Notes under the pieces: generated by a model
Told to the model about the DNA's origin: nothing
Seen by the model: only the letters and a program-made list of their open reading frames with translations
Database searches by the model: none
Translations under genes and position numbers: made by a program
Shown: piece after piece, positions 1 to 12,051 of the stretch
How the letters are laid out: every line of letters begins with the position of its first letter
Position numbering within the stretch: position 1 is the stretch's first letter
Source: Neoarius graeffei
Taxonomy: Eukaryota; Chordata; Actinopteri; Siluriformes; Ariidae
Direction: 5' to 3'
Assembly: GCF_027579695.1 (NCBI RefSeq)
Contig: NC_083596.1
Location: 15,302,537-15,366,536, forward strand
Length of the DNA stretch: 64,000 nucleotides

Positions 1-139
1 GCACCTGGAGGAAACCTACGCAGACATGGGGAGAACATGCAAACTCCACAAAGAAAGGCCCTTGACGGCCGCTGGGTTCAAACCCGGAACCTTCTTGCTG
101 TGAGGCGACCGTGCTAACCACTACACCACCGTGCCACCC
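1..139 (-). repeat. tRNA-derived SINE, cut by window start
   Basis: This is the head part of the window's most abundant SINE, on the minus strand. Read in reverse it starts GGTGGCACGGTGGTGTAGTG, then has a box A-like TAGTGGTTAGC and a box B-like GGTTTGAACCC (one or two changes from the other copies). The rest of the element lies off the window. It is a degenerate copy and not a functional tRNA gene. Confidence 0.9.
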
Positions 140-687
140 ATGTACACTAACTCCCAATGTTACTGACACTGGAAATATATTCTCCAAGCTCTTACATATC
201 CATACAGACCAAAATAATTGGGTGTGTCTGTCGAGGTGAGCCCCACCTCCCAGCACCCTAAGTCTTAAAGGTTAAGAAAATAGCCATGAAGCCCGAGAGT
301 CAAATAATTGGGCAGACTTATTATCTAGGATCAGCAGTCCTATTCTTCAGAATTTTGGAAAGGATTTCATGCATGTCATGGTTTTTACAGTTAGGTCCAT
401 AAATATTTGGACAGAGACAACATTTTTCTAGTTTTGGTTCTGTACATTACCACAATGAATTTTGAACAAAACAATTCAGCTGGGGGTGGCACGGTGGTGT
501 AGTGGTTAGCACTGTCGCCTCACAGCAAGAAGATCCTGGGTTCGAGCCCCGGGGCCGGCGAGGGCCTTTCTGTGTGGAGTTTGCATGTTCTCCCCGTGTC
601 CACGTGGGTTTCCTCCGGGTGCTCCGGTTTCCCCCACAGTCCAAAGACATGCAGGTTAGGTTAACCGGTGACTCTAAATTGACTGTA

Positions 688-2295
688 CAGTGGTGCTTGA
701 AAGTTTGTGAACCCTTTAGAATTTTCTATATTTCGGCATAAATATGACCTAAAACATCATCAGATTTTCACACAAGTCCTAAAAGTAGATAAACAGAACC
801 CAGTTAAACAAATGAGACAAAAATATTATACTTGGTCATTTATTTATTGAGGAAAATGATCCAATATTACATATCTGTGAGTGGCAAAAGTATGTGAACC
901 TCTAGGATTAGCAGTTAATTTGAAGGTGAAATTAGAGTCAGGTGTTTTCAATCAATGGGATGACAATCAGGTGTGAGTGGGCACCCTGTTTTATTTAAAG
1001 AACAGGGATCTATCAAAGTCTGATCTTCACAACACATGTTTGTGGAAGTGTATCATGGCACGACCAAGGAGATTTCTGAGGACCTCAGAAAAAGCATTGT
1101 TGATGCTCATCAGGCTGATAAAGGTTACAAAACCATCTCTAAAGAGTTTGGACTCCACCAATCCACAGTCAGACAGATTGTGTACAAATGGAGGAAATTC
1201 AAGTCCATTGTTACCCTCCCCAGGAGTGGTCGACCAACAAAGATCACTCCAAGAGTAAGGCGTGTAATAGTCGGCGAGGTCACAAAGGACCCCGGGGTAA
1301 CTTCTAAGCAACTGAAGGCCTCTCTCACATTGACTAATGTTCATGTTCATGAATCCACCACCAGGAAAACACTGAACAACAATGGTGTGCATGACAGAGT
1401 TGCAAGGAGAAAGCCACTGCTCTCCAAAAAGAACATTGCTGCTCATCTGCAGTTTGCTAAAGAGCACGTGGACAAGCCAGAAGGCTATTGGAAAAATGTT
1501 TTGTGGACGGAGGAGACCAAAATAGAACTTTTGGTTTAAATGAGAAGCGTTATGCTTGGAGAAAGGAAAACACTGCATTCCAGCATAAGAACCTTATCCC
1601 ATCTGTGAAACATGGTGGTGGTAATATCATGGTTTGGGCCTGTTTTGCTGCATCTGGGCCAGGACGGCTTGCCATCATTGATGGAACAATGAATTCTGAA
1701 TTATACCAGCGAATTCTAAAGGAAAATGTCAGGACATCTGTCCATGAACTGAATCTCAAGAGAAGGTGGGTCATGCAGCAAGACAACGACCCTAAGTACA
1801 CAAGTCGTTCTACCAAAGAATGGTTAAAGAAGAATAAAGTTAATGTTTTGGAATGGCCAAGTCAAAGTCCTGACCTTAATCCAATGGAAATGTTGTGGAA
1901 GGACCTGAAGCGATCAGCTCATATGAGGAAACCCACCAACATCCCAGAGTTGAAGCTGTTCTGTACGGAGGAATGGGCTAAAATTCCTCCAAGCCGGTGT
2001 GCAGGACTGATCAACAGTTACTGCAAACATTTAGTTGCAGTTATTGCTGCACAAGGGGGTCACACCAGATACTGAAAGCAAAGGTTCACATACTTTTGCC
2101 ACTCACAGATATGTAATATCGGATCATTTTCCTCAATAAATAAATGACCAAGTATAATATTTTTGTCTCATTTGTTTAACTGGGTTCTGTTTATCTACTT
2201 TTAGGACTTGTGTGAAAATCTGATGATGTTTTAGGTCATATTTATGCAGAAATATAGAAAATTCTAAAGGGTTCACAAACTTTCAAGCACCACTG
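688..2295 (+). mobile_element. Tc1-like transposon B (copy 1), 1.6 kb
   Basis: The inverted ends CAGTGGTGCTTGAAAGTTTG lie at 688 and, in reverse, at 2295, each flanked by TA (686-687 and 2296-2297). The TA is the one in the SINE sequence GACCGTAGGTG, so the insertion site is fixed to the base. A near-identical copy sits at 56638-58234, and the right part of a third at 12752-13297. Mobility is unlikely because the transposase frame is broken. Confidence 0.93.
1036..2075 (+). pseudogene. Tc1-family transposase, frameshifted
   Basis: The N-terminal part (1036-1539) has the paired helix-turn-helix region, for example DLRKSIVDAHQA and FGLHQSTVRQIVYKW. The C-terminal part (1488-2075) contains the catalytic core pieces QQDNDPKY and [12 protein letters not shown]. 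The two parts are in different frames, so at least one frameshift lies near 1500-1540. The natural start near 1054 is also out of frame. The family is a DD34E cut-and-paste transposase; this copy cannot make a full protein. Confidence 0.9.
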
Positions 2296-2627
2296 TAGGT
2301 GTGAATGTGAGTGTGAATGGTTGTCTGTGTCTATGTGTCAGCCCTGTGATGACCTGGCGACTTGTCCAGGGTGTACCCCGCCTTTCGCCCGTAGTCAGCT
2401 GGGATAGGCTCCAGCTTGCCTGCGACCCTGTAGAAGGATAAAGTGGCTAGAGATAATGAGATGAGATGAGATGAGATGAGATGAGACAATTCAGCTGCAG
2501 TTGAAGTTCAGACTTTCAGCTTTAATTCAGTGGGTTGAACAAAATGACTGCATAAAAATGTGAGGAACTGAAGCATTTTTTTAAACACAATCCCTTCATT
2601 TCAGGGGCTCAAAAGTAATTGGACAAA

Positions 2628-3496
2628 TTAAATAATTGTAAATAAAATGTTCATTTCTAATACTTGGTTGAAAACCCTTTGCTGGCAATGACTGCCTGAA
2701 GTCTTGAACTCATGGACATCACCAGATGCTGTTTCCTCCTTTTTAATGCTCTGCCAGGCCTTTACTGCAGCGGTTTTCAGTTGCTGTTTGTTTGTGGGCC
2801 TTTCTCTCTGAAGTTTAGTCTTTAACAAGTGAAATGCATGCTCAATTGGGTTGAGATCAGGTGGCTGACTTGGCCATTCAAGAATATTCCACTTCTTTGC
2901 TTTAATAAACTCCTGGGTTGCTTTGGCTTTATGTTTTGGGTCATTGTCCATCTGTATTATGAAACGCCGACCAATCAGTTTGGCTGCATTTGAGCACACA
3001 GTATGTCTCTGAATACCTCAGAATTCATCCGGCTGCTTCTGTCCTGTGTCACATCATCAATAAACACTAGTGACCCAACCCAGTGCCACTGGCAGCCATG
3101 CATGCCCAAGCCATCGCACTGCCTCCGCCGTGTTTTACAGATGATGTGGTATGCTTTGGATCATGAGCTGTACCACGCCTTCACCATACTTTTTTCTTTC
3201 CATCATTCTGATAGAGGTTGATCTTGGTTTCATCTGTCCAAAGAATGTTCTTCCAGAACTGTGCTGGCTTTTTTAGATGTTTTTTTAGCAAAGTCCAATC
3301 TAGCCTTTTTATTCTTGAGGCTTATGAGTGGCTTGCACCGTGCAGTGAACCCTCTGTATTTACTTTCATACAGTCTTCTCTTTATGGTAGATTTGGATAT
3401 TGATACGCCTACCACCTGGAGAGTGTTGTTCACTTGGTTGGCTGTTGTGAAGGGGTTTCTCTTCACCATGGACATTATTCTGCGATCATCCACCAC
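2628..3496 (-). pseudogene. Tc1-family transposase relic of element A
   Basis: Two separate minus-strand frames remain. 3230-3496 carries part of the DNA-binding and linker region (KSTIKRRLYESKYRGF). 2628-2999 carries the end of the catalytic domain (QMDNDPKHKAKATQEF, then WPSQPPDLNPIE). The sequence between them is out of frame. This family is distinct from Tc1 B, as both the termini and the protein differ. Confidence 0.85.
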
Positions 3497-4118
3497 TGTT
3501 GTCTTCTGTGGGCATCCAGGTCTTTTTGCATTGATGAGTTCACCAGTGCTTTCTTTCTTTCTCAGGATGTACTAAACTGTAGATTTTGCCACTCCTAATC
3601 CACTCCTAATATTGTAGCAATTTCTCGGATGGGTTTTTTCTGTTTTCGCAGCTTAAGGATGGCTTGTTTCACCTGCATGGAGAGCTCCTTTGACCGCATG
3701 TTTTCTTCACAGCAAAATCTTCCAAATGCAAACACCACACCTCAAATCAACTCCAGGCCTTTTATCTGCTTAACTGAGAATAACATAACGAAGGAATTGC
3801 CCACACCTGCCCATGAAATAGCCTTTGAGTCAATTGTCCAATTACTTTTGGTCCCTTTAAAAACAGGGAGGCACATGTTAAGGAGCTGAAACTCCTAAAC
3901 CCTTCATCCAATTTGAATGTGGATACCTTCAAATTAAAGTTGAAAGTCTGGACTTTATGTCCATGTCCATTATATAACTATAACCTGAATATGTTTCAGT
4001 AAACAGGTAAAAAAACAAAATTTGTGTCAGTGTCCAAATATATATGGACCTAACTGTAAGTCTTTAATGATGTTTTCTATTTTGCATAGCTGTGTGCAAT
4101 GCTGTATCAAACCAAACT

Positions 4119-4640
4119 GGCACACTCATCAGCCACGTTTATTAGGAACACCCATCCACCTGCTGTTTTATGCAGTTATCTAATCAGCCAATCCCTTGAC
4201 AGCAGCACAATGTATAAAATCATGCAGATACAAATCAAAAGCTTCAGTTAATGTTCACCTCAAACATCAGAATGGGAAAAATTGTGATCTCAAAGTATGA
4301 CTTTCACTGTGGCATGGGTGTTGTTGCCAGATGGACTGGTTTGATTATGTCAGAAATGGCTGATCTGCTGGGGTTTTCACACAAGTCACTCAAGTTTACA
4401 CAGAATGGTGCTAAAAACAAAAAACATTGAGTGAGTGACAGTTCTGTGGGTGGAAACACCTTGTTGATAAGAAAGGTCAGAGGAAAAATGGACAGATTGG
4501 TTTGAGCTCCAGGAAGGATATAACAACTCATAGCAATTCTTTACAACCATGGTGAGCAGAAAAGCATCTCAGCATGCAACAGCAGAAGACCACATTGGGT
4601 TCCACTCCTGCAGCCAAGAACAGGAATTTTAGAATCAAGA
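4119..4640 (+). mobile_element. Degenerate Tc1-like fragment
   Basis: The stretch opens with CATCAGCCACGTTTATTAGG and continues with the 5' region typical of a widespread fish Tc1 family ending in 'TTTATTAGGAACACC'. No usable reading frame remains. The minus-strand pieces at 29118-29295 and 31374-31635 are from the same family, as far as I can judge by eye. Confidence 0.6.
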
Positions 4641-5045
4641 ACAAGTTCTTATTAAAGTAGCTGGTGAGTGTATATGGTGAGTGTATACCTGTGTATTGTC
4701 AGTGTAGAAGTGGGTCAAAATTATGCTTGCAAATTGCAACAAAAAGGAGCCTAAAACTGAACCTTGAGGGACACAGTATTAAAGTAGTAAAGTTTTAAGC
4801 TACAGTAGTAACTTTACAGTAGTAAAGTTTTAAGCTACAAATATTCTCCACTGACTCTAACAAACTAGTAACAGTTTGTCAAGTCAAATCTAAGCCATGC
4901 AAGAACTTGTCTGGCCAAACTGGCTGTATACTTTAGATACACAATAAAATCCCTGATGTTCATATCAGTCCATTTGTGTTAGATTAATATTTCAGGCATT
5001 TTACAGATTATTGAAACTGTAATTAAGTATTATAAAGTATTACAA
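4641..5045. other. No gene; short direct repeat
   Basis: AT-rich sequence with no supported gene. A 22 bp unit containing AGTAGTAAAGTTTTAAGCTA occurs twice, at 4783-4804 and 4818-4839. Confidence 0.6.
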
Positions 5046-5372
5046 GGGGCAGCACAGTGGTGTAGTGGTTAGCACTGTCGCCTCACAGCAAGAAGGTCCT
5101 GGGTTCGAGCTCAGTGGCCGGTGAGGGCCTTTCTGTGTGGAGTTTGCATGTTCTCCCCGTGTCTGTGTGGGTTTCCTCTGGGTGCTCCGGTTTCTCCCAC
5201 AGTCCAAAGATATGCAGGTTAGGCTAATTGGTAGCTCGGAATTGACCGTGAGTGTGAATGGTTGTTTGTCTCTGTGTCAGCCCTGCGATAACCTGGCAAC
5301 TTGTCCAGGGTGTACCCCGCCTTTCGCCTGTAGTTAGCTGGGATAGGCTCCAGCTTGCCTGCGACCCCTGTG
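5046..5372 (+). repeat. tRNA-derived SINE
   Basis: Head GGGGCAGCACAGTGGTGTAG, box A-like TAGTGGTTAGC, box B-like GGTTCGAGCTC, and the body block CAAAGATATGCAGGTTAGGC. The tail (CAGCTTGCCTGCGACC) ends without the usual (GATGA)n. It is more diverged than the copies at 483, 34895 or 63774. Confidence 0.88.
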
Positions 5373-5656
5373 AAAATATCTAGTCAGATTTATGTAGTGT
5401 TCCCTGATACAAGGTTACAGTAAACCAAATACATGATTTTAAACATATTTCTCGACATTTTTTTTACTAATCTGATTCTTTAAATAGTTTTGTTCTATTG
5501 GCAGAATTTTTTTTTCTAATTTTAAGCATTTATTTCTAGAAAGATTTCTTGAAAAATTAAAATCTAAGGCTTGAAATAAGTAAAGGCATCTATTACAGGG
5601 TGAATATCCTTATATTTGATTTATAATTCATTTGTTTCTCATAATAAGAAATAATA
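5373..5656. other. AT-rich spacer
   Basis: I see no gene or recognisable repeat. Its last 13 bp before the next element belong to that element's target duplication. Confidence 0.6.
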
Positions 5657-5669
5657 GATACATTTACCC

Positions 5670-8600
5670 CCCTCCTCGAACTGCCACCTTATTGTGGTGG
5701 AGGGGTTTGTGTGCTTGAATGATCCTAGGAGCTATGTTGTCGGGGGCATTATGCCCCTGTCAGGGTTTCCCAAGGCAGACAGGTCCTAGGTGACAGGCCA
5801 GACCAAGAGCAGTTCACCAAAACCCTTATGGAGAAACCATCAAGGACCGTGACGTCGCCCGGTATGGTGCAGCCGGGGCCCCACCCTGGAGCCAGGCCTG
5901 GGGTTGGGGCTCGTATGCAAGCGCTTGGTGGCCAGGCCTTTGCCCATGGGGCCCGGCCGGGCTCAGCCCGAAGAGGTGACGTGGGCCCGACCTCCTGTGG
6001 GTTCACCACCCACAGAGGTAGCAGTAGGGGACTGGTGCAGTGTGGATTGGGTGGCAGTCGAAGGCAGGGGCCTCGACGACCTGATCCCCGGACACAGCGG
6101 CTAGCTGTTGGGACATGGGATGTCACTTCGCTGGGGGGGAAAGAGCCTGAGCTTGTGCGGGAGGTTGAGAGGTACCAGCTAGAGATAGTCAGGCTCACCT
6201 CCACGCACAGCTTGGGCTCTGGAACCCAACTCCTCGAGAGGGGCTGGACTCTCCACTTCTCTGGAGTCGCCCATGGTGAGCGGCGGCAGGCTGGTGTGGG
6301 CTTGCTTATAGCTCCCCAGCTCAGCCACCATGTGTTGGAGTTTACCCCAGTGAACGAGAGGGTCACCTCTCTGCGCCTTCGGATTGGGGAGAGGGCTCTT
6401 GCTGTTGTTTGTGCCTACGGGCCGAATAGCAGTATAGAGTATCCGGCCTTCTTGGAGTCCCTGGGAGAGGTACTGAGGGGTGCTCAGACTGGGGACTCCA
6501 TTGTGTTACTGGGGGACTTCAATGCTCACGTGGGCGATGACAGTGACACCTGGAGGGGCGTGGTTGGGAGGAACGGCCTCCCCAATCTGAACCCGAGTGG
6601 TGTTTTGTTATTGGACTTCTGTGCTAGTCACGGTTTGTCCATAACGAACACCATGTTCGAGCATAGGGGTGTCCATAAGTGCACGTGGCACCAGGACACC
6701 TTAGGTCGGAGGTCAATGATAGACTTTGTTGTCGTTTCATCTGATCTCCGGCCCTATGTCTTGGACACTCGGGTGAAGAGAGAGGCTGAGTTGTCAACTG
6801 ATCACCACCTGGTGGTGAGTTGCATCCGCTGGCGGAGGAGGAAGCTGGACAGACCTGGCAGGCCCAAACGTATGGTGAGGGTCTGCTGGGAACGTCTGGC
6901 CGAGCACTCTGTTGGGGAGGTCTTTAACTCCCACCTCCGGGAGAGCTTTTCCCAGCTTCCGAGGGAGGCGGGGGACATTGAGTCTGAGTGGACCATGTTC
7001 TCTACCTCCATTGTGGACGCAGCTGTTCAGAGCTGTGGCCGCAAGGTCTCCGGTGCCTGTCGTGGTGGCAATCCCCGAACCCGGTGGTGGACACTGGAAG
7101 TAAGGGATGCCATCAAGCTGAAGAAGGAGTCCTATCGGGCCATGTTGACCTCCGGGACCCCTGAGGCAGCTGACGGGTATCGGCAGGCCAGGTGTCCTGC
7201 AGCTCGGGCAGTTGCGGAGGCAAAAACTCGGAACTGGGAGGAGTTCGGGGAGGCCATGGAGAAGGATTATCGGTCGGCCTCGAAGAAATTCTGGCAAACC
7301 GTCCGGCACCTCAGGAGGGGGAAGCAGTACTCTGCCAACACTGTTTACAGTGCGGGTGGGGAGCTGTTGACCTCGACTGGGGACATTGTCGGGCGGTGGA
7401 AGGAATACTTTGAGGATCTCCTCAATCCCACCGTCATGTCTTCCATTGAGGAAACTGAAGCTGATGACTCAGAGGTGGACTCGTCCATTACCCAAGCCGA
7501 AGTCACTGAGGTGGTTTGCAAGCTCCTCGGTGGCAAGGCACCGGGGGTGGATGAGATCTGCCCTGAGTATCTCAAGTCTCTGGATGTTGTGGGGCTGTCT
7601 TGGTTGACACGCCTCTGCAACATTGCGTGGTGGTCGGGGACAGTGCCTCTGGAGTGGCAGACTGGGGTGGTGGTCCCTCTTTTTAAGGGGACCGGAGAGT
7701 GTGCTCCAATTATAGGGGAATCACACTTCTCAGCCTCCTGGGGAAAGTTTACTCTAGGGTACTGGAGAGGAGAATTCGACCAATAGTCGAACCTCGGATC
7801 CAGGAGGAACAATGCGGTTTTCGTCCTGGTCACGGAACACTGGACCAGCTCTATACCCTTCATAGGGTGCTCGAGGGTTCATGGGAGTTTGCCCAACCAG
7901 TCCACATGTGCTTTGTGGATCTGGAGAAGGCATTCGACCGTGTCCCCCGTGGTATTCTGTGGGGGGTGCTTCGGGAGTATGGGGTTCGGGGCTCTTTGCT
8001 AAGGGCTGTCCGGTCCCTGTACGAACGGAGCAGGAGTCTGGTTCGCATTGCCGGCAGTAAGTCAGACCTGTTCCCAGTGCATGTTGGACTCCGGCAGGGC
8101 TGCCCTTTGTCACCGGTTCTGTTCATAATTTTTATGGACAGAATTTCTAGGCGCCGCCAGGGGCCGGAAGGAATCCTGTTTGGGAACCACAGGATTTCAT
8201 CTCTGCTTTTTGTGGATGATGTTGTCCTGCTGGCTTCTTCAAACCAGGACCTCCAGCATGCACTGGGGCAGTTTGCAGTCGAGTGTGAAGCGGCTGGGAT
8301 GAGAATCAGCACCTCCAAGTCCGAGGCCATGGTTCTCGACCGGAAAAGGGTCGCTTGCCCTCTCCAGGTTGGTGGAGAAGTCCTGCCTCAAGTGGAAGAG
8401 TTTAAGTATCTCGGGATCTTGTTCACGAGTGAGGGAAGGATGGAGCGTGAGATTGACAGGCGGATCGGTGCAGCCTCCGCAGTGATGCAGTCGCTTTACC
8501 GGTCCATCGTGGTGAAGAAGGAGCTGAGCCAAAAGGCGAAGCTCTCAATTTACCGGTCGATCTATGTTCCGACTCTCACCTATGGTCATGAGCTTTGGGT

Positions 8601-9021
8601 AATGACCGAAAGAACAAGATCACGGATACAAGCGGCCGAAATGAGTTTCCTTCGCAGGGTGGCTGGGCACTCCCTTAGAGATAGGGTGAGAAGCACAGTC
8701 ACTCGGGAGGAGCTCGGAGTAGAGCCGCTGCTCCTCCACATCGAGAGGAATCAGCTGAGGTGGCTCGGGCATCTTTTCGGATGCCTCCTGGATGCCTCCC
8801 TGGGGAGGTGTTCCAGGCATGTCCACCCGGGAGGAGGCCCCAGGGAAGACCCAGGACACGCTGGAGGGACTATGTCTCTCGGCTGGCCTGGGAACGCCTC
8901 GGTGTTCTTCCCGAGGAGCTGACCAAGGTGTCTGGGGAGAGGGAAGTTTGGGCTTCCATGCTTAGACTGCTGCCTCCACGACCCGGTCCCGGATAAAGCG
9001 GAAGAAGACAAGATGAGACGA
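5670..9021 (+). mobile_element. Full-length non-LTR retrotransposon (RTE-like)
   Basis: A 13 bp target duplication, GATACATTTACCC, at 5657-5669 and 9022-9034 brackets exactly 3352 bp. The insertion therefore looks complete at both ends, which is rare for LINEs. The 5' end begins CCCTCCTCGAACTGCCACC, and the 3' end is a short GATGAGAC-type repeat rather than a poly(A) tail. It has one coding region with an apurinic-type endonuclease followed by reverse transcriptase. The size and single-ORF layout fit the RTE clade; the clade is a judgement from layout and motifs, not a tree. Confidence 0.9.
5828..8996 (+). pseudogene. Endonuclease-reverse transcriptase ORF of the LINE, two frameshifts
   Basis: Frame 1 (5828-7786) carries the endonuclease: TWDVTSL near residues 96-102, [12 protein letters not shown], and the C-terminal STDHHLV that forms part of the active site. 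It is followed by the start of the reverse transcriptase. The frame breaks near 7690 and continues in a second frame (to about 8775) with CGFRPGHGTLDQL, VDLEKAFDRVPR, GLRQGCPLSP and the catalytic box FVDD (8208-8219). A second break near 8775 leads to a third frame ending at 8996 with GRPRTRWRDYVSRL and PPRPGPG. The box is FVDD where FADD is usual, and the first endonuclease motif reads TWD rather than the usual TWN (GAT at 6119-6121). The protein is not functional as it stands. Confidence 0.92.
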
Positions 9022-9365
9022 GATACATTTACCCAGATTCAAGCTAGGATATTTTCACTTGCTATATTTTTTAAGTGTATTGCTTGTGTTTGTAGAACGA
9101 ATCATATTGCCCTTTCTTTTCATTTCTGTTTTTTTTTCTGTATTGTTTTTACCTTTTGTAATCCTAACATTAACCACATATCTAGAATTCCAAAATACCA
9201 AATGTATTCCATAATTTGTCAATAATTTTCTCATAGTTGAAGTAAAAATAAAATGTGTTGTGTTACATGAAATTTTCTACTTGTTTTCAGTTTTGCTTCA
9301 CCTCGTGTGGTTTCACTTGTGCAGTTTCTTTTCTCCAAATCACATGATGTGAATGCTGGATCTGG

Positions 9366-9369
<4 letters not shown>

Positions 9370-9427
<58 letters not shown>
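9370..9427. repeat. (TG)n microsatellite
   Basis: About 25 perfect TG units, ending in GCGCGC. Alternating purine-pyrimidine sequence. Confidence 0.98.
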
Positions 9428-9428
<1 letters not shown>

Positions 9429-10061
9429 CATGCGTACGCCTGCCCACCATGTATAAGTGTGCAGCAGAAGTGGGTAATGCTTCATGCTCTAAGACAAACC
9501 ACATCTGCAAATTGATAAAACTGTAAAGAGTGTTTTCCTAGCTGCATGTGTACTACATATCATGCATCGCTGTGACACACACACACACAGAAAAAAAATA
9601 CCATTTTAGATTCTAAAACAGAATGTGTTCACATGATCAAAATGTTAATAAAAATTTAAATGACATGCCAAACATTAAACATAGCTCAAACACATCAATA
9701 AACTTGAACACATTTAGCATGCTTCTATTTAAATTTGTCAATCATTTTTAATTGAATTAGTTATGCTATTTGATAAGTGCATGTATCTGCTGTCATTATG
9801 CAAAACAAAACAAACAAACAAACAAACAAAAAAAAACTATGACCTAATCTTGTGTAATGAGGAAAAGGCCACTCTGTTTAGATGTACTTTTCATCAGCAC
9901 AATGCAAAATTTACCATTTTAAACTCAGTAGCTCTACAGTCAACAACTGGTTATTTTATGTTGAACTGCAAAAATTAGGAAGGCAACTCAAGTCTACATC
10001 AATCCTAAATGAGTCTGGGATTCTCTTACATCTGAGATGGACCTGAAAGTTACACTTACTG

Positions 10062-10063
<2 letters not shown>

Positions 10064-10134
<71 letters not shown>
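10064..10134. repeat. (CA)n(CT)n compound microsatellite
   Basis: About 20 CA units run directly into about 15 CT units. Confidence 0.98.
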
Positions 10135-10137
<3 letters not shown>

Positions 10138-11455
10138 CTACTTGCGAATGGTTACTTCTTCTTGTGCCTCATTTTCAACAAGCGGAAGGCTGAGTTTCAG
10201 AAAGAAAGATGCTGTTATGAAGTGAAAGATGCATGTTAACACAGTTGGGGACCAAATTACATTACGTTTCAGCACAGATTGGATATTTTACTGAAAATTC
10301 AGTAAGTACTAATTTCTCATGTCACTACTCATCTGCTTTTATGTATTTTTGTCTTCAGTAATCATTATCCATAATTTTCTCTTTTATAATATGAATGTTT
10401 TATTGTCCTTTACATAAATACCTCCTCAGCCTTAAATCAACAACTATGAATCATGACCTTTAGCTCATGGAAGATGCAATGTATACTTATGTATGTCATT
10501 ATGTATATGTATTTAGTTATTTTCCACTTAAATTTATGAAGACAATTATTAACCAAAATAATCTGCAAAACAAAATGCCGTTGAATAACAAACAACTGCC
10601 ACACCCCAGTGATGGAGAGATCTGTGATCTATTTAGAGCAGATCAATATGTAATGAAAAATAACACAGTAATGTGGTTAGCATGCTGCATCCTGAGCTCA
10701 GCTCTCTGTGCTTACAGTATGCTATTTTATGGCATTTGGTTTGTTTCATGCTTTTGAGTTGCTATTTGGAAAGGCAGCTTTTCACGAGAAGAAGATACTG
10801 CATCTAAGGCTTGAAACATGAAACAGTTATGGATTCTGGTGAATGCAAAGATGCATCATGTAACAGCAGTATAAAAAGACATTAATAATTAAGAATTCAG
10901 TTTGGTCTCATAGTGCTTACAACAATCTGACCACTATTGGTTGTTTTCACATCTGCAAATGCAAGTGGCTGGTTTTACGTGTTTGTTTGTTGCAAATGTA
11001 GGTAACACTGTAATTTGGAAGATACTTTTATTTAAAGCAAGAAACAGAATGTAATTATATAGCAAATATAGTAGAATGCAATTATATACAGTGGGGCAAA
11101 AAAGTATTTAGTCAGCCACCAATTGTGCAAGTTCTCCCACTTAAAAAGATGAGAGAGGCCTGTAATTTTCATCATAGGTACACTTCAACTATGAGAGACA
11201 GAATGGGGGGGAAAGAATCCAGGAAATCACATTGTAGGATTTTTAATGAATTAATTGGTAAATTCCTCGGTAAAATAAGCATTTGGTCACCTACAAACAA
11301 GCAAGCTTTCTGGCTCTCACAGACCTGTAACTTCTTCTTTAAGAGCCTCCTCTGTCCTCCACTCGTTACCTGTATTAATGGCACCTGTTTGAACTTGTTA
11401 TCAGTATAACAGACACCTGTCCACAACCTCAAACAGTCACACTCCAAATTCCACT

Positions 11456-11896
11456 ATGGCCAAGACCAAAGAGCTGTCAAAGGACACCAGAAACAAAATT
11501 GTAGACCTGCACCAGGCTGGGAAGACTGAATCTCCAATAGGTAAGCAGCTTGGTGTGAAGAAATCAACTGTGGGAGCAATTATTAGAAAATGGAAGACAT
11601 ACAAGACCAGGGCGAGGGCCTTTCTGTGTGGAATTTGCATGTTGTCTGTGTGGGTTTCCTCTGGGTGCTCCGGTTTCCCCCACAGTCCAAAGACATGCAG
11701 GATGTTGTTCAATGGCATTGTTGTGCCATTGATCAACAATGGTGTGCATGGCAGAGTTGTAAGGAGAAGCCAATGCTCTCCAAAAAGAACATTATTGTTT
11801 GTCTGCAGTTTGCTAAAGATCACGTGGACAAGCCAGAAGGCTATTGGAAAAATGTTTTGTGGACAGATGAGACCAAAAGAGAACTTTTTGGTTTAA
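11456..11896 (+). pseudogene. Chimeric transposase-like ORF with SINE patch
   Basis: The open frame starts [20 protein letters not shown], the helix-turn-helix start of one Tc1 family, through about residue 50 ([11 protein letters not shown]). It then reads through SINE sequence (residues about 53-85) and returns to a family-B transposase stretch ([11 protein letters not shown] is read after a further break). The frame stays open by chance across the SINE patch. I infer no function. Confidence 0.75.
11610..11701 (+). repeat. SINE body patch inside chimeric Tc1
   Basis: About 90 bp match the centre of the window's SINE, from AGGGCCTTTCTGTGTGG to CCAAAGACATGCAGG, without head or tail and with no obvious target duplication. 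This suggests gene conversion or template switching rather than retrotransposition. Confidence 0.85.
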
Positions 11897-12051
11897 ATGA
11901 GAAGCATTATGTGGTGGTGGTAGTATCATGGCTTAGGCCTGTTTTGCTGCATCTGGGCCAGGACAGCTTGCCATCATTGATGGAACAATGAATTCTGAAT
12001 TATACCAGCAAATTCGAAAGGAAAATGTCAGGACATCTGTCCATTAACTGA

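Larger units (their letters stand above)
483..2485 (+). repeat. tRNA-derived SINE inserted in Tc1 A and split by Tc1 B
   Basis: The SINE head begins GGGGTGGCACGGTGG at 483 and the tail ends in (GATGA)n at 2485. A 12 bp target duplication, ACAATTCAGCTG, lies at 471-482 and 2486-2497, the signature of target-primed SINE insertion. The SINE body is split at 688 by a Tc1 element and resumes after 2295 with GGTGTGAATGTGAGTG. Uninterrupted copies elsewhere in the window read straight across this junction. Confidence 0.92.
388..4056 (-). mobile_element. Tc1-like transposon A, host of a nested SINE and Tc1
   Basis: The terminal inverted repeats start CAGTTAGGTCCATAAATATT on the left and end in its imperfect complement at 4056. 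TA dinucleotides flank the element at 386-387 and 4057-4058, the normal Tc1/mariner target. Without the insertion at 483-2497 the element would be about 1.65 kb, a usual Tc1 length. The transposase relics lie on the minus strand. It is the oldest layer of a three-level nest. Confidence 0.88.
9035..11086. other. No gene; AT-rich with microsatellites
   Basis: No frame here looks like a known protein. The stretch holds a (TG)n tract, a (CA)n(CT)n tract and AT-rich unique sequence. Confidence 0.6.

Noticed and set aside
1027-1578. 183-residue frame on the minus strand across Tc1 B
   Set aside because: It is the shadow of the transposase gene on the other strand; the equivalent shadow at 56953-57408 changes freely.
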